Shown here piece by piece: positions 35,401-46,169 of a stretch of DNA of 64,000 nt. This stretch comes from Henricia sp. BOLD:AAB3569 (Eukaryota; Echinodermata; Asteroidea; Spinulosida; Echinasteridae). A program made the translations under genes and the position numbers. Below the pieces are notes generated by a model. That model did no database searches. It had not been told where the DNA came from and saw only the letters and a program-made list of their open reading frames with translations. Location: NCBI GenBank assembly GCA_037783545.1, contig JBBELK010000330.1:1-64000 (forward strand), read 5' to 3'. Positions within the stretch are counted from its first letter, which is position 1. The number at the start of each line of letters is the position of its first letter.

Positions 35401-38086
35401 ACAGACTTTCGCCGGGAAATGGCAGAGAAATTTCAGAGTTTAGGGAAAACTGGGTTGAGGATTCCTGGCTGCTCCCGCAACCTGTGGCTGTCTGTACGCA
35501 CCTCTTTGGTGTACTCCTGACTCGTGCGCATGCTCAGTCCTTCGGACTGTCGTTGACACGGCCCAGTTTGGGACGGGATTTCGGTCAAAGTGTGGTCCAA
35601 ACGTCGGCAAATTTGGAGGTCGAAAAATTTTCCGACGAACTTCAAATTTTGCATGCTCCAAACACTGTATATTGCGCACTTGTCCTAAAAAATTGACAGA
35701 CTTTCGCCGGGAAATGGCAGAGAAATTTCAGAGTTTAGGGAAAACTGGGTTGAGGATTCCTGGCTGCTCCCGCAACCTGTGGCTGTCTGTACGCACCTCT
35801 TTGGTGTACTCCTGACTCGTGCGCATGCTCAGTCCTTCGGACTGTCGTTGACACGGCCCAGTTTGGGACGGGATTTCGGTCAAAGTGTGGTCCAAACGTC
35901 GGCAAATTTGGAGGTCGAAAAATTTTCCGACGAACTTCAAATTTTGCATGCTCCAAACACTGTATATTGCGCACTTGTCCTAAAAAATTGACAGACTTTC
36001 GCCGGGAAATGGCAGAGAAATTTCAGAGTTTAGGGAAAACTGGGTTGAGGATTCCTGGCTGCTCCCGCAACCTGTGGCTGTCTGTACGCACCTCTTTGGT
36101 GTACTCCTGACTCGTGCGCATGCTCAGTCCTTCGGACTGTCGTTGACACGGCCCAGTTTGGGACGGGATTTCGGTCAAAGTGTGGTCCAAACGTCGGCAA
36201 ATTTGGAGGTCGAAAAATTTTCCGACGAACTTCAAATTTTGCATGCTCCAAACACTGTATATTGCGCACTTGTCCTAAAAAATTGACAGACTTTCGCCGG
36301 GAAATGGCAGAGAAATTTCAGAGTTTAGGGAAAACTGGGTTGAGGATTCCTGGCTGCTCCCGCAACCTGTGGCTGTCTGTACGCACCTCTTTGGTGTACT
36401 CCTGACTCGTGCGCATGCTCAGTCCTTCGGACTGTCGTTGACACGGCCCAATTTGGGACGGGATTTCGGTCAAAGTGTGGTCCAAACGTCGGCAAATTTG
36501 GAGGTCGAAAAATTTTCCGACGAACTTCAAATTTTGCATGCTCCAAACACTGTATATTGCGCACTTGTCCTAAAAATTGACAGACTTTCGCCGGGAAATG
36601 GCAGAGAAATTTCAGAGTTTAGGGAAAACTGGGTTGAGGATTCCTGGCTGCTCCCGCAACCTGTGGCTGTCTGTACGCACCTCTTTGGTGTACTCCTGAC
36701 TCGTGCGCATGCTCAGTCCTTCGGACTGTCGTTGACACGGCCCAGTTTGGGACGGGATTTCGGTCAAAGTGTGGTCCAAACGTCGGCAAATTTGGAGGTC
36801 GAAAAATTTTCCGACGAACTTCAAATTTTGCATGCTCCAAACACTGTATATTGTGCACTTGTCCTAAAAAATTGACAGACTTTCGCCGGGAAATGGCAGA
36901 GAAATTTCAGAGTTTAGGGAAAACTGGGTTGAGGATTCCTGGCTGCTCCCGCAACCTGTGGCTGTCTGTACGCACCTCTTTGGTGTACTCCTGACTCGTG
37001 CGCATGCTCAGTCCTTCGGACTGTCGTTGACACGGCCCAGTTTGGGACGGGATTTCGGTCAAAGTGTGGTCCAAACGTCGGCAAATTTGGAGGTCGAAAA
37101 ATTTTCCGACGAACTTCAAATTTTGCATGCTCCAAACACTGTATATTGCGCACTTGTCCTAAAAAATTGACAGACTTTCGCCGGGAAATGGCAGAGAAAT
37201 TTCAGAGTTTAGGGAAAACTGGGTTGAGGATTCCTGGCTGCTCCCGCAACCTGTGGCTGTCTGTACGCACCTCTTTGGTGTACTCCTGACTCGTGCGCAT
37301 GCTCAGTCCTTCGGACTGTCGTTGACACGGCCCAGTTTGGGACGGGATTTCGGTCAAAGTGTGGTCCAAACGTCGGCAAATTTGGAGGTCGAAAAATTTT
37401 CCGACGAACTTCAAATTTTGCATGCTCCAAACACTGTATATTGCGCACTTGTCCTAAAAAATTGACAGACTTTCGCCGGGAAATGGCAGAGAAATTTCAG
37501 AGTTTAGGGAAAACTGGGTTGAGGATTCCTGGCTGCTCCCGCAACCTGTGGCTGTCTGTACGCACCTCTTTGGTGTACTCCTGACTCGTGCGCATGCTCA
37601 GTCCTTCGGACTGTCGTTGACACGGCCCAGTTTGGGACGGGATTTCGGTCAAAGTGTGGTCCAAACGTCGGCAAATTTGGAGGTCGAAAAATTTTCCGAC
37701 GAACTTCAAATTTTGCATGCTCCAAACACTGTATATTGCGCACTTGTCCTAAAAAATTGACAGACTTTCGCCGGGAAATGGCAGAGAAATTTCAGAGTTT
37801 AGGGAAAACTGGGTTGAGGATTCCTGGCTGCTCCCGCAACCTGTGGCTGTCTGTACGCACCTCTTTGGTGTACTCCTGACTCGTGCGCATGCTCAGTCCT
37901 TCGGACTGTCGTTGACACGGCCCAGTTTGGGACGGGATTTCGGTCAAAGTGTGGTCCAAACGTCGGCAAATTTGGAGGTCGAAAAATTTTCCGACGAACT
38001 TCAAATTTTGCATGCTCCAAACACTGTATATTGCGCACTTGTCCTAAAAAATTGACAGACTTTCGCCGGGAAATGGCAGAGAAATT
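32484..38086. repeat. Older 13-unit duplication within the satellite
   Basis: A unit with cccaatttggg (near 32615) followed by a 294-bp junction and a unit with attgtgcac (near 33018) recurs 3834 bp later (near 36449 and 36852), that is 13 units minus the one-base deletion. The distance from this pair to the next marked unit (cgaaaatttttccg with actctatatt) is eight units in the first copy (35036) and six in the second (38280), so two units were gained or lost after the duplication. Confidence 0.75.
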
Positions 38087-41000
38087 TCAGAGTTTAGGGA
38101 AAACTGGGTTGAGGATTCCTGGCTGCTCCCGCAACCTGTGGCTGTCTGTACGCACCTCTTTGGTGTACTCCTGACTCGTGCGCATGCTCAGTCCTTCGGA
38201 CTGTCGTTGACACGGCCCAGTTTGGGACGGGATTTCGGTCAAAGTGTGGTCCAAACGTCGGCAAATTTGGAGGTCGAAAATTTTTCCGACGAACTTCAAA
38301 TTTTGCATGCTCCAAACACTCTATATTGCGCACTTGTCCTAAAAAATTGACAGACTTTCGCCGGGAAATGGCAGAGAAATTTCAGAGTTTAGGGAAAACT
38401 GGGTTGAGGATTCCTGGCTGCTCCCGCAACCTGTGGCTGTCTGTACGCACCTCTTTGGTGTACTCCTGACTCGTGCGCATGCTCAGTCCTTCGGACTGTC
38501 GTTGACACGGCCCAGTTTGGGACGGGATTTCGGTCAAAGTGTGGTCCAAACGTCGGCAAATTTGGAGGTCGAAAAATTTTCCGACGAACTTCAAATTTTG
38601 CATGCTCCAAACACTCTATATTGCGCACTTGTCCTAAAAAATTGACAGACTTTCGCCGGGTAATGGCAGAGAAATTTCAGAGTTTAGGGAAAACTGGGTT
38701 GAGGATTCCTGGCTGCTCCCGCAACCTGTGGCTGTCTGTACGCACCTCTTTGGTGTACTCCTGACTCGTGCGCATGCTCAGTCCTTCGGACTGTCGTTGA
38801 CACGGCCCAATTTGGGACGGGATTTCGGTCAAAGTGTGGTCCAAACGTCGGCAAATTTGGAGGTCGAAAAATTTTCCGACGAACTTCAAATTTTGCATGC
38901 TCCAAACACTCTATATTGCGCACTTGTCCTAAAAAATTGACAGACTTTCGCCGGGAAATGGCAGAGAAATTTCAGAGTTTAGGGAAAACTGGGTTGAGGA
39001 TTCCTGGCTGCTCCCGCAACCTGTGGCTGTCTGTACGCACCTCTTTGGTGTACTCCTGACTCGTGCGCATGCTCAGTCCTTCGGACTGTCGTTGACACGG
39101 CCCAGTTTGGGACGGGATTTCGGTCAAAGTGTGGTCCAAACGTCGGCAAATTTGGAGGTCGAAAAATTTTCCGACGAACTTCAAATTTTGCATGCTCCAA
39201 ACACTGTATATTGCGCACTTGTCCTAAAAAATTGACAGACTTTCGCCGGGAAATGGCAGAGAAATTTCAGAGTTTAGGGAAAACTGGGTTGAGGATTCCT
39301 GGCTGCTCCCGCAACCTGTGGCTGTCTGTACGCACCTCTTTGGTGTACTCCTGACTCGTGCGCATGCTCAGTCCTTCGGACTGTCGTTGACACGGCCCAG
39401 TTTGGGACGGGATTTCGGTCAAAGTGTGGTCCAAACGTCGGCAAATTTGGAGGTCGAAAAATTTTCCGACGAACTTCAAATTTTGCATGCTCCAAACACT
39501 GTATATTGCGCACTTGTCCTAAAAAATTGACAGACTTTCGCCGGGAAATGGCAGAGAAATTTCAGAGTTTAGGGAAAACTGGGTTGAGGATTCCTGGCTG
39601 CTCCCGCAACCTGTGGCTGTCTGTACGCACCTCTTTGGTGTACTCCTGACTCGTGCGAATGCTCAGTCCTTCGGACTGTCGTTGACACGGCCCAGTTTGG
39701 GACGGGATTTCGGTCAAAGTGTGGTCCAAACGTCGGCAAATTTGGAGGTCGAAAAATTTTCCGACGAACTTCAAATTTTGCATGCTCCAAACACTGTATA
39801 TTGCGCACTTGTCCTAAAAAATTGACAGACTTTCGCCGGGAAATGGCAGAGAAATTTCAGAGTTTAGGGAAAACTGGGTTGAGGATTCCTGGCTGCTCCC
39901 GCAACCTGTGGCTGTCTGTACGCACCTCTTTGGTGTACTCCTGACTCGTGCGCATGCTCAGTCCTTCGGACTGTCGTTGACACGGCCCAGTTTGGGACGG
40001 GATTTCGGTCAAAGTGTGGTCCAAACGTCGGCAAATTTGGAGGTCGAAAAATTTTCCGACGAACTTCAAATTTTGCATGCTCCAAACACTGTATATTGCG
40101 CACTTGTCCTAAAAAATTGACAGACTTTCGCCGGGAAATGGCAGAGAAATTTCAGAGTTTAGGGAAAACTGGGTTGAGGATTCCTGGCTGCTCCCGCAAC
40201 CTGTGGCTGTCTGTACGCACCTCTTTGGTGTACTCCTGACTCGTGCGCATGCTCAGTCCTTCGGACTGTCGTTGACACGGCCCAGTTTGGGACGGGATTT
40301 CGGTCAAAGTGTGGTCCAAACGTCGGCAAATTTGGAGGTCGAAAATTTTTCCGACGAACTTCAAATTTTGCATGCTCCAAACACTCTATATTGCGCACTT
40401 GTCCTAAAAAATTGACAGACTTTCGCCGGGAAATGGCAGAGAAATTTCAGAGTTTAGGGAAAACTGGGTTGAGGATTCCTGGCTGCTCCCGCAACCTGTG
40501 GCTGTCTGTACGCACCTCTTTGGTGTACTCCTGACTCGTGCGCATGCTCAGTCCTTCGGACTGTCGTTGACACGGCCCAGTTTGGGACGGGATTTCGGTC
40601 AAAGTGTGGTCCAAACGTCGGCAAATTTGGAGGTCGAAAAATTTTCCGACGAACTTCAAATTTTGCATGCTCCAAACACTCTATATTGCGCACTTGTCCT
40701 AAAAAATTGACAGACTTTCGCCGGGTAATGGCAGAGAAATTTCAGAGTTTAGGGAAAACTGGGTTGAGGATTCCTGGCTGCTCCCGCAACCTGTGGCTGT
40801 CTGTACGCACCTCTTTGGTGTACTCCTGACTCGTGCGCATGCTCAGTCCTTCGGACTGTCGTTGACACGGCCCAATTTGGGACGGGATTTCGGTCAAAGT
40901 GTGGTCCAAACGTCGGCAAATTTGGAGGTCGAAAAATTTTCCGACGAACTTCAAATTTTGCATGCTCCAAACACTCTATATTGCGCACTTGTCCTAAAAA

Positions 41001-44000
41001 ATTGACAGATTTTCGCCGGGAAATGGCAGAGAAATTTCAGAGTTTAGGGAAAACTGGGTTGAGGATTCCTGGCTGCTCCCGCAACCTGTGGCTGTCTGTA
41101 CGCACCTCTTTGGTGTACTCCTGACTCGTGCGCATGCTCAGTCCTTCGGACTGTCGTTGACACGGCCCAGTTTGGGACGGGATTTCGGTCAAAGTGTGGT
41201 CCAAACGTCGGCAAATTTGGAGGTCGAAAAATTTTCCGACGAACTTCAAATTTTGCATGCTCCAAACACTGTATATTGCGCACTTGTCCTAAAAAATTGA
41301 CAGACTTTCGCCGGGAAATGGCAGAGAAATTTCAGAGTTTAGGGAAAACTGGGTTGAGGATTCCTGGCTGCTCCCGCAACCTGTGGCTGTCTGTACGCAC
41401 CTCTTTGGTGTACTCCTGACTCGTGCGCATGCTCAGTCCTTCGGACTGTCGTTGACACGGCCCAGTTTGGGACGGGATTTCGGTCAAAGTGTGGTCCAAA
41501 CGTCGGCAAATTTGGAGGTCGAAAAATTTTCCGACGAACTTCAAATTTTGCATGCTCCAAACACTGTATATTGCGCACTTGTCCTAAAAAATTGACAGAC
41601 TTTCGCCGGGAAATGGCAGAGAAATTTCAGAGTTTAGGGAAAACTGGGTTGAGGATTCCTGGCTGCTCCCGCAACCTGTGGCTGTCTGTACGCACCTCTT
41701 TGGTGTACTCCTGACTCGTGCGCATGCTCAGTCCTTCGGACTGTCGTTGACACGGCCCAGTTTGGGACGGGATTTCGGTCAAAGTGTGGTCCAAACGTCG
41801 GCAAATTTGGAGGTCGAAAAATTTTCCGACGAACTTCAAATTTTGCATGCTCCAAACACTGTATATTGCGCACTTGTCCTAAAAAATTGACAGACTTTCG
41901 CCGGGAAATGGCAGAGAAATTTCAGAGTTTAGGGAAAACTGGGTTGAGGATTCCTGGCTGCTCCCGCAACCTGTGGCTGTCTGTACGCACCTCTTTGGTG
42001 TACTCCTGACTCGTGCGCATGCTCAGTCCTTCGGACTGTCGTTGACACGGCCCAGTTTGGGACGGGATTTCGGTCAAAGTGTGGTCCAAACGTCGGCAAA
42101 TTTGGAGGTCGAAAAATTTTCCGACGAACTTCAAATTTTGCATGCTCCAAACACTGTATATTGCGCACTTGTCCTAAAAAATTGACAGACTTTCGCCGGG
42201 AAATGGCAGAGAAATTTCAGAGTTTAGGGAAAACTGGGTTGAGGATTCCTGGCTGCTCCCGCAACCTGTGGCTGTCTGTACGCACCTCTTTGGTGTACTC
42301 CTGACTCGTGCGCATGCTCAGTCCTTCGGACTGTCGTTGACACGGCCCAGTTTGGGACGGGATTTCGGTCAAAGTGTGGTCCAAACGTCGGCAAATTTGG
42401 AGGTCGAAAATTTTTCCGACGAACTTCAAATTTTGCATGCTCCAAACACTCTATATTGCGCACTTGTCCTAAAAAATTGACAGACTTTCGCCGGGAAATG
42501 GCAGAGAAATTTCAGAGTTTAGGGAAAACTGGGTTGAGGATTCCTGGCTGCTCCCGCAACCTGTGGCTGTCTGTACGCACCTCTTTGGTGTACTCCTGAC
42601 TCGTGCGCATGCTCAGTCCTTCGGACTGTCGTTGACACGGCCCAGTTTGGGACGGGATTTCGGTCAAAGTGTGGTCCAAACGTCGGCAAATTTGGAGGTC
42701 GAAAAATTTTCCGACGAACTTCAAATTTTGCATGCTCCAAACACTCTATATTGCGCACTTGTCCTAAAAAATTGACAGACTTTCGCCGGGTAATGGCAGA
42801 GAAATTTCAGAGTTTAGGGAAAACTGGGTTGAGGATTCCTGGCTGCTCCCGCAACCTGTGGCTGTCTGTACGCACCTCTTTGGTGTACTCCTGACTCGTG
42901 CGCATGCTCAGTCCTTCGGACTGTCGTTGACACGGCCCAATTTGGGACGGGATTTCGGTCAAAGTGTGGTCCAAACGTCGGCAAATTTGGAGGTCGAAAA
43001 ATTTTCCGACGAACTTCAAATTTTGCATGCTCCAAACACTCTATATTGCGCACTTGTCCTAAAAAATTGACAGATTTTCGCCGGGAAATGGCAGAGAAAT
43101 TTCAGAGTTTAGGGAAAACTGGGTTGAGGATTCCTGGCTGCTCCCGCAACCTGTGGCTGTCTGTACGCACCTCTTTGGTGTACTCCTGACTCGTGCGCAT
43201 GCTCAGTCCTTCGGACTGTCGTTGACACGGCCCAGTTTGGGACGGGATTTCGGTCAAAGTGTGGTCCAAACGTCGGCAAATTTGGAGGTCGAAAAATTTT
43301 CCGACGAACTTCAAATTTTGCATGCTCCAAACACTGTATATTGCGCACTTGTCCTAAAAAATTGACAGACTTTCGCCGGGAAATGGCAGAGAAATTTCAG
43401 AGTTTAGGGAAAACTGGGTTGAGGATTCCTGGCTGCTCCCGCAACCTGTGGCTGTCTGTACGCACCTCTTTGGTGTACTCCTGACTCGTGCGCATGCTCA
43501 GTCCTTCGGACTGTCGTTGACACGGCCCAGTTTGGGACGGGATTTCGGTCAAAGTGTGGTCCAAACGTCGGCAAATTTGGAGGTCGAAAAATTTTCCGAC
43601 GAACTTCAAATTTTGCATGCTCCAAACACTGTATATTGCGCACTTGTCCTAAAAAATTGACAGACTTTCGCCGGGAAATGGCAGAGAAATTTCAGAGTTT
43701 AGGGAAAACTGGGTTGAGGATTCCTGGCTGCTCCCGCAACCTGTGGCTGTCTGTACGCACCTCTTTGGTGTACTCCTGACTCGTGCGCATGCTCAGTCCT
43801 TCGGACTGTCGTTGACACGGCCCAGTTTGGGACGGGATTTCGGTCAAAGTGTGGTCCAAACGTCGGCAAATTTGGAGGTCGAAAAAATTTCCGACGAACT
43901 TCAAATTTTGCATGCTCCAAACACTGTATATTGCGCACTTGTCCTAAAAAATTGACAGACTTTCGCCGGGAAATGGCAGAGAAATTTCAGAGTTTAGGGA

Positions 44001-44281
44001 AAACTGGGTTGAGGATTCCTGGCTGCTCCCGCAACCTGTGGCTGTCTGTACGCACCTCTTTGGTGTACTCCTGACTCGTGCGCATGCTCAGTCCTTCGGA
44101 CTGTCGTTGACACGGCCCAGTTTGGGACGGGATTTCGGTCAAAGTGTGGTCCAAACGTCGGCAAATTTGGAGGTCGAAAAATTTTCCGACGAACTTCAAA
44201 TTTTGCATGCTCCAAACACTGTATATTGCGCACTTGTCCTAAAAAATTGACAGACTTTCGCCGGGAAATGGCAGAGAAATT
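38087..44281. repeat. Higher-order repeat: 7 units (2065 bp) repeated three times
   Basis: Three consecutive blocks starting near 38087, 40152 and 42217 share an ordered set of variants: unit 1 with cgaaaatttttccg and actctatatt; unit 2 with actctatatt and then gggtaatgg; unit 3 with cccaatttggg and actctatatt; then four ordinary units. The spacing is exactly 2065 bp = 7 x 295. Copies 2 and 3 also share gacagattttcgcc after unit 3, which copy 1 lacks, so they are the most recent pair. Private changes (gtgcgaatgc near 39655; gaaaaaatttcc near 43880) arose later. Confidence 0.85.
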
Positions 44282-45521
44282 TCAGAGTTTAGGGAAAACT
44301 GGGTTGAGGATTCCTGGCTGCTCCCGCAACCTGTGGCTGTCTGTACGCACCTCTTTGGTGTACTCCTGACTCGTGCGCATGCTCAGTCCTTCGGACTGTC
44401 GTTGACACGGCCCAGTTTGGGACGGGATTTCGGTCAAAGTGTGGTCCAAACGTCGGCAAATTTGGAGGTCGAAAAATTTTCCGACGAACTTCAAATTTTG
44501 CATGCTCCAAACACTGTATATTGCGCACTTGTCCTAAAAAATTGACAGACTTTCGCCGGGAAATGGCGAACAATGCAAACGTTTGCAAAGTTCGCGTGTT
44601 TGGAACGCAGCCCAGATCGCTGATGGTTGCACCCCAGTAAATAGGGCTCCCATAGGAACCAATGCTAAATACCCAATTTTCAAAAATCATTTAAAAATAC
44701 TCACAACTCTCTCAGTGTCTGGAGACAACAACCAAAATACTCATTGAAATCTCATATTTTCAATTCTGTTCAATTTTAGGGGGGTAATCCGTCACTTTCA
44801 TTCCCTAATTTCCACATGAAACAAAACTACCCCTGCAACAGTGAAAATTGCTAAACAGACCAGCTTCCATTTTGGAACAAAGGCACATACGCTACTGGAC
44901 AAAATAGGGCCACTTTTAGGAGCTACAGTGTCTAAAATGTTTGTAATTGGAAGAACAAATACCCCACATCGCGGCGATAGTCATATTCTACACAAGACCA
45001 CACTCGTTCAGCTCGCAATTCCATCTCTGCCTATTTACTGCGCGTGCGGTGCACCCTGATGCTCACTGTGAAAAGGTAAGCCCGCCCTCTATTGAAAGTT
45101 TTCATTTTGACATTCATGAAACTTCACAAGAGGGCGGTATTTCATGTCAGAAACTAACAGCAGGGAATCGTTTTTTGGTTCGGACAATAGCTCTGCTAAT
45201 ATTTTCCGAACGTTTGCGACCGTTGTAAATGTTTGTGTGCGCGGAACGCAACGCAGCCCTTGGTTTGCCTGTCCTTGCTTATATACGCGGACGCCTGTGC
45301 AAACAGTGTCCGTTTTGGGGCACTTTTTGTTGTTGGCTTACTTCCACTATTTTGCGAACGGGTAAATTGACAATTAAAAGGCGATCTTGTAAAAACGGGA
45401 ATATTTAATCCCCAGTTTAAATGTTTTTTCTTCGAAAATTCGGATTTTGAGGTCTGTGGTTTCTTCAAGATAACACTAATAATTTTGTAAAATGCGCGTA
45501 CTGCATGCACGTTAGTTCAGT

Positions 45522-45973
45522 GCTGCGTTTTACTGATGCGAACAGGGATCGTTCTACTTTGGCGAACGTTTGCAAACGTTGGCGCCAGCGTTTTGTCCAA
45601 TGTGGAATGGATTGTTTGCCAAAATTACGTTGACAAGATGGCGGCGTCCACAGCCCCGGCGGCCCGTACGTCGTAGAGACGTTGTAATGTGGCTCGTCGC
45701 TGAGCCTTCCAATTTTTTAAGGAAATGTGACACGTTGCCATTTTTGTGTATCGCCAGCGATAAGAGAAGAAAACACGAAAGGTGCGAATTGTTTGTTATT
45801 TTAAAAACTGGAAACCATCGTCTGTCATCTTTCATGTCGCGTGCGTCATTTTGAAATGACTCGCGGACATCACGAACAAAACAAAGTTTGTTGGCCAACG
45901 TTGGTGGCGCACAAAGCGTTCCACTCTAAATTGTTGGCCAACGTTTGCATACGTTCGCGTATGTGAACGCAGC
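45522..45973. mobile_element. Possible TIR element with GCTGCGTT termini
   Basis: The left end GCTGCGTTTTACTGATGCGAAC is approximately the reverse complement of the right end GTTCGCGTATGTGAACGCAGC. It is about 452 bp, with internal AACGTTTGC palindromes and no transposase. Target duplication is not clear, so the call is tentative. Confidence 0.35.
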
Positions 45974-46056
45974 CTTGGTTACGAACTTTACGAACGTTAT
46001 AAATGTTAGCGAACGTTGTAGCGGAACGCCCCAGGCAACGCCACATGTGGTTGCGC

Positions 46057-46066
46057 GCGCATGCGC
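46057..46066. promoter_or_regulatory. NRF1-like site upstream of MBOAT-like exon 1
   Basis: The perfect palindrome GCGCATGCGC, core of the NRF1 consensus, lies 29 bp before the ATG at 46095 in a CpG-rich stretch. NRF1 sites are typical of TATA-less promoters of broadly expressed animal genes. Satellite units hold only a partial match (TGCGCATGC). Confidence 0.4.
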
Positions 46067-46094
46067 CATTTGTCACAGTCGGAAAACAACAAAC

Positions 46095-46169
46095 ATGTCG
46101 GCTGCCGCGGGGAGTCCCGTGTCTGTGGTTACGTATTTCTCGAAACTTCTCGGAATCCGGGAGGCAGAA
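46095..46169 (+). CDS. MBOAT1/2: MBOAT1/2-like exon 1 (start codon, 25 codons)
   Basis: The ATG at 46095 (context aaacATGtc) opens MSAAAGSPVSVVTYFSKLLG and runs to the donor GTAAGA at 46170, phase 0. The FSKLLGI stretch matches the LSELLGI motif just before the first membrane segment in vertebrate MBOAT1. The link to exon 2 across a 10.1-kb intron rests on that match and on phase, so it is a little less certain than the later exons. Confidence 0.78.

Larger units (their letters stand above)
29384..44567. repeat. 295-bp satellite array, block 3 (about 51.5 units), right end of array
   Basis: The satellite resumes at GATTTCGGTCA after LINE copy 2 and runs to 44567, where it stops mid-unit at aaatggc and non-satellite sequence begins with gaacaatgcaaacg. 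Most units are 295 bp and differ by only zero to three substitutions; a few are 294 bp. Shared substitutions reveal higher-order structure, listed separately. No LINE copy interrupts this block. Confidence 0.97.
44568..46094. other. Region between satellite end and first exon; repeat-derived motifs, likely promoter
   Basis: No convincing gene. Palindromic AACGTTTGCAAACGTT-type words and the string GAACGCAGCC recur near 44597, 45250 and 45967, suggesting remnants of one TIR transposon family, including the possible element at 45522-45973. A YY1-like AAGATGGCGGC lies at 45635-45645. The last 60 bp or so before the ATG at 46095 are CpG-rich and probably hold the promoter or 5' UTR of the MBOAT-like gene. 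The stretch 44640-45190 shows nothing I recognise. Confidence 0.5.

Noticed and set aside
1-44567. Hundreds of 60-170-codon open frames on both strands of the array
   Set aside because: They are the same few frames of one satellite unit, repeated each 295 bp. The period is not a multiple of three, all frames shift after each unit, and the longer ones only arise at 294-bp units or indels. No domain is recognisable.
1-44567. CRISPR-like array
   Set aside because: Units are directly adjacent with no variable spacers, the unit is far too long, and the genome is eukaryotic.
45640-45678. Short frame starting ATGGCGGCGTCC, as an alternative first exon
   Set aside because: Only 12 codons; a GTACGT could serve as donor but no family match supports it. 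The ATG is part of a YY1-like AAGATGGCGGC site.
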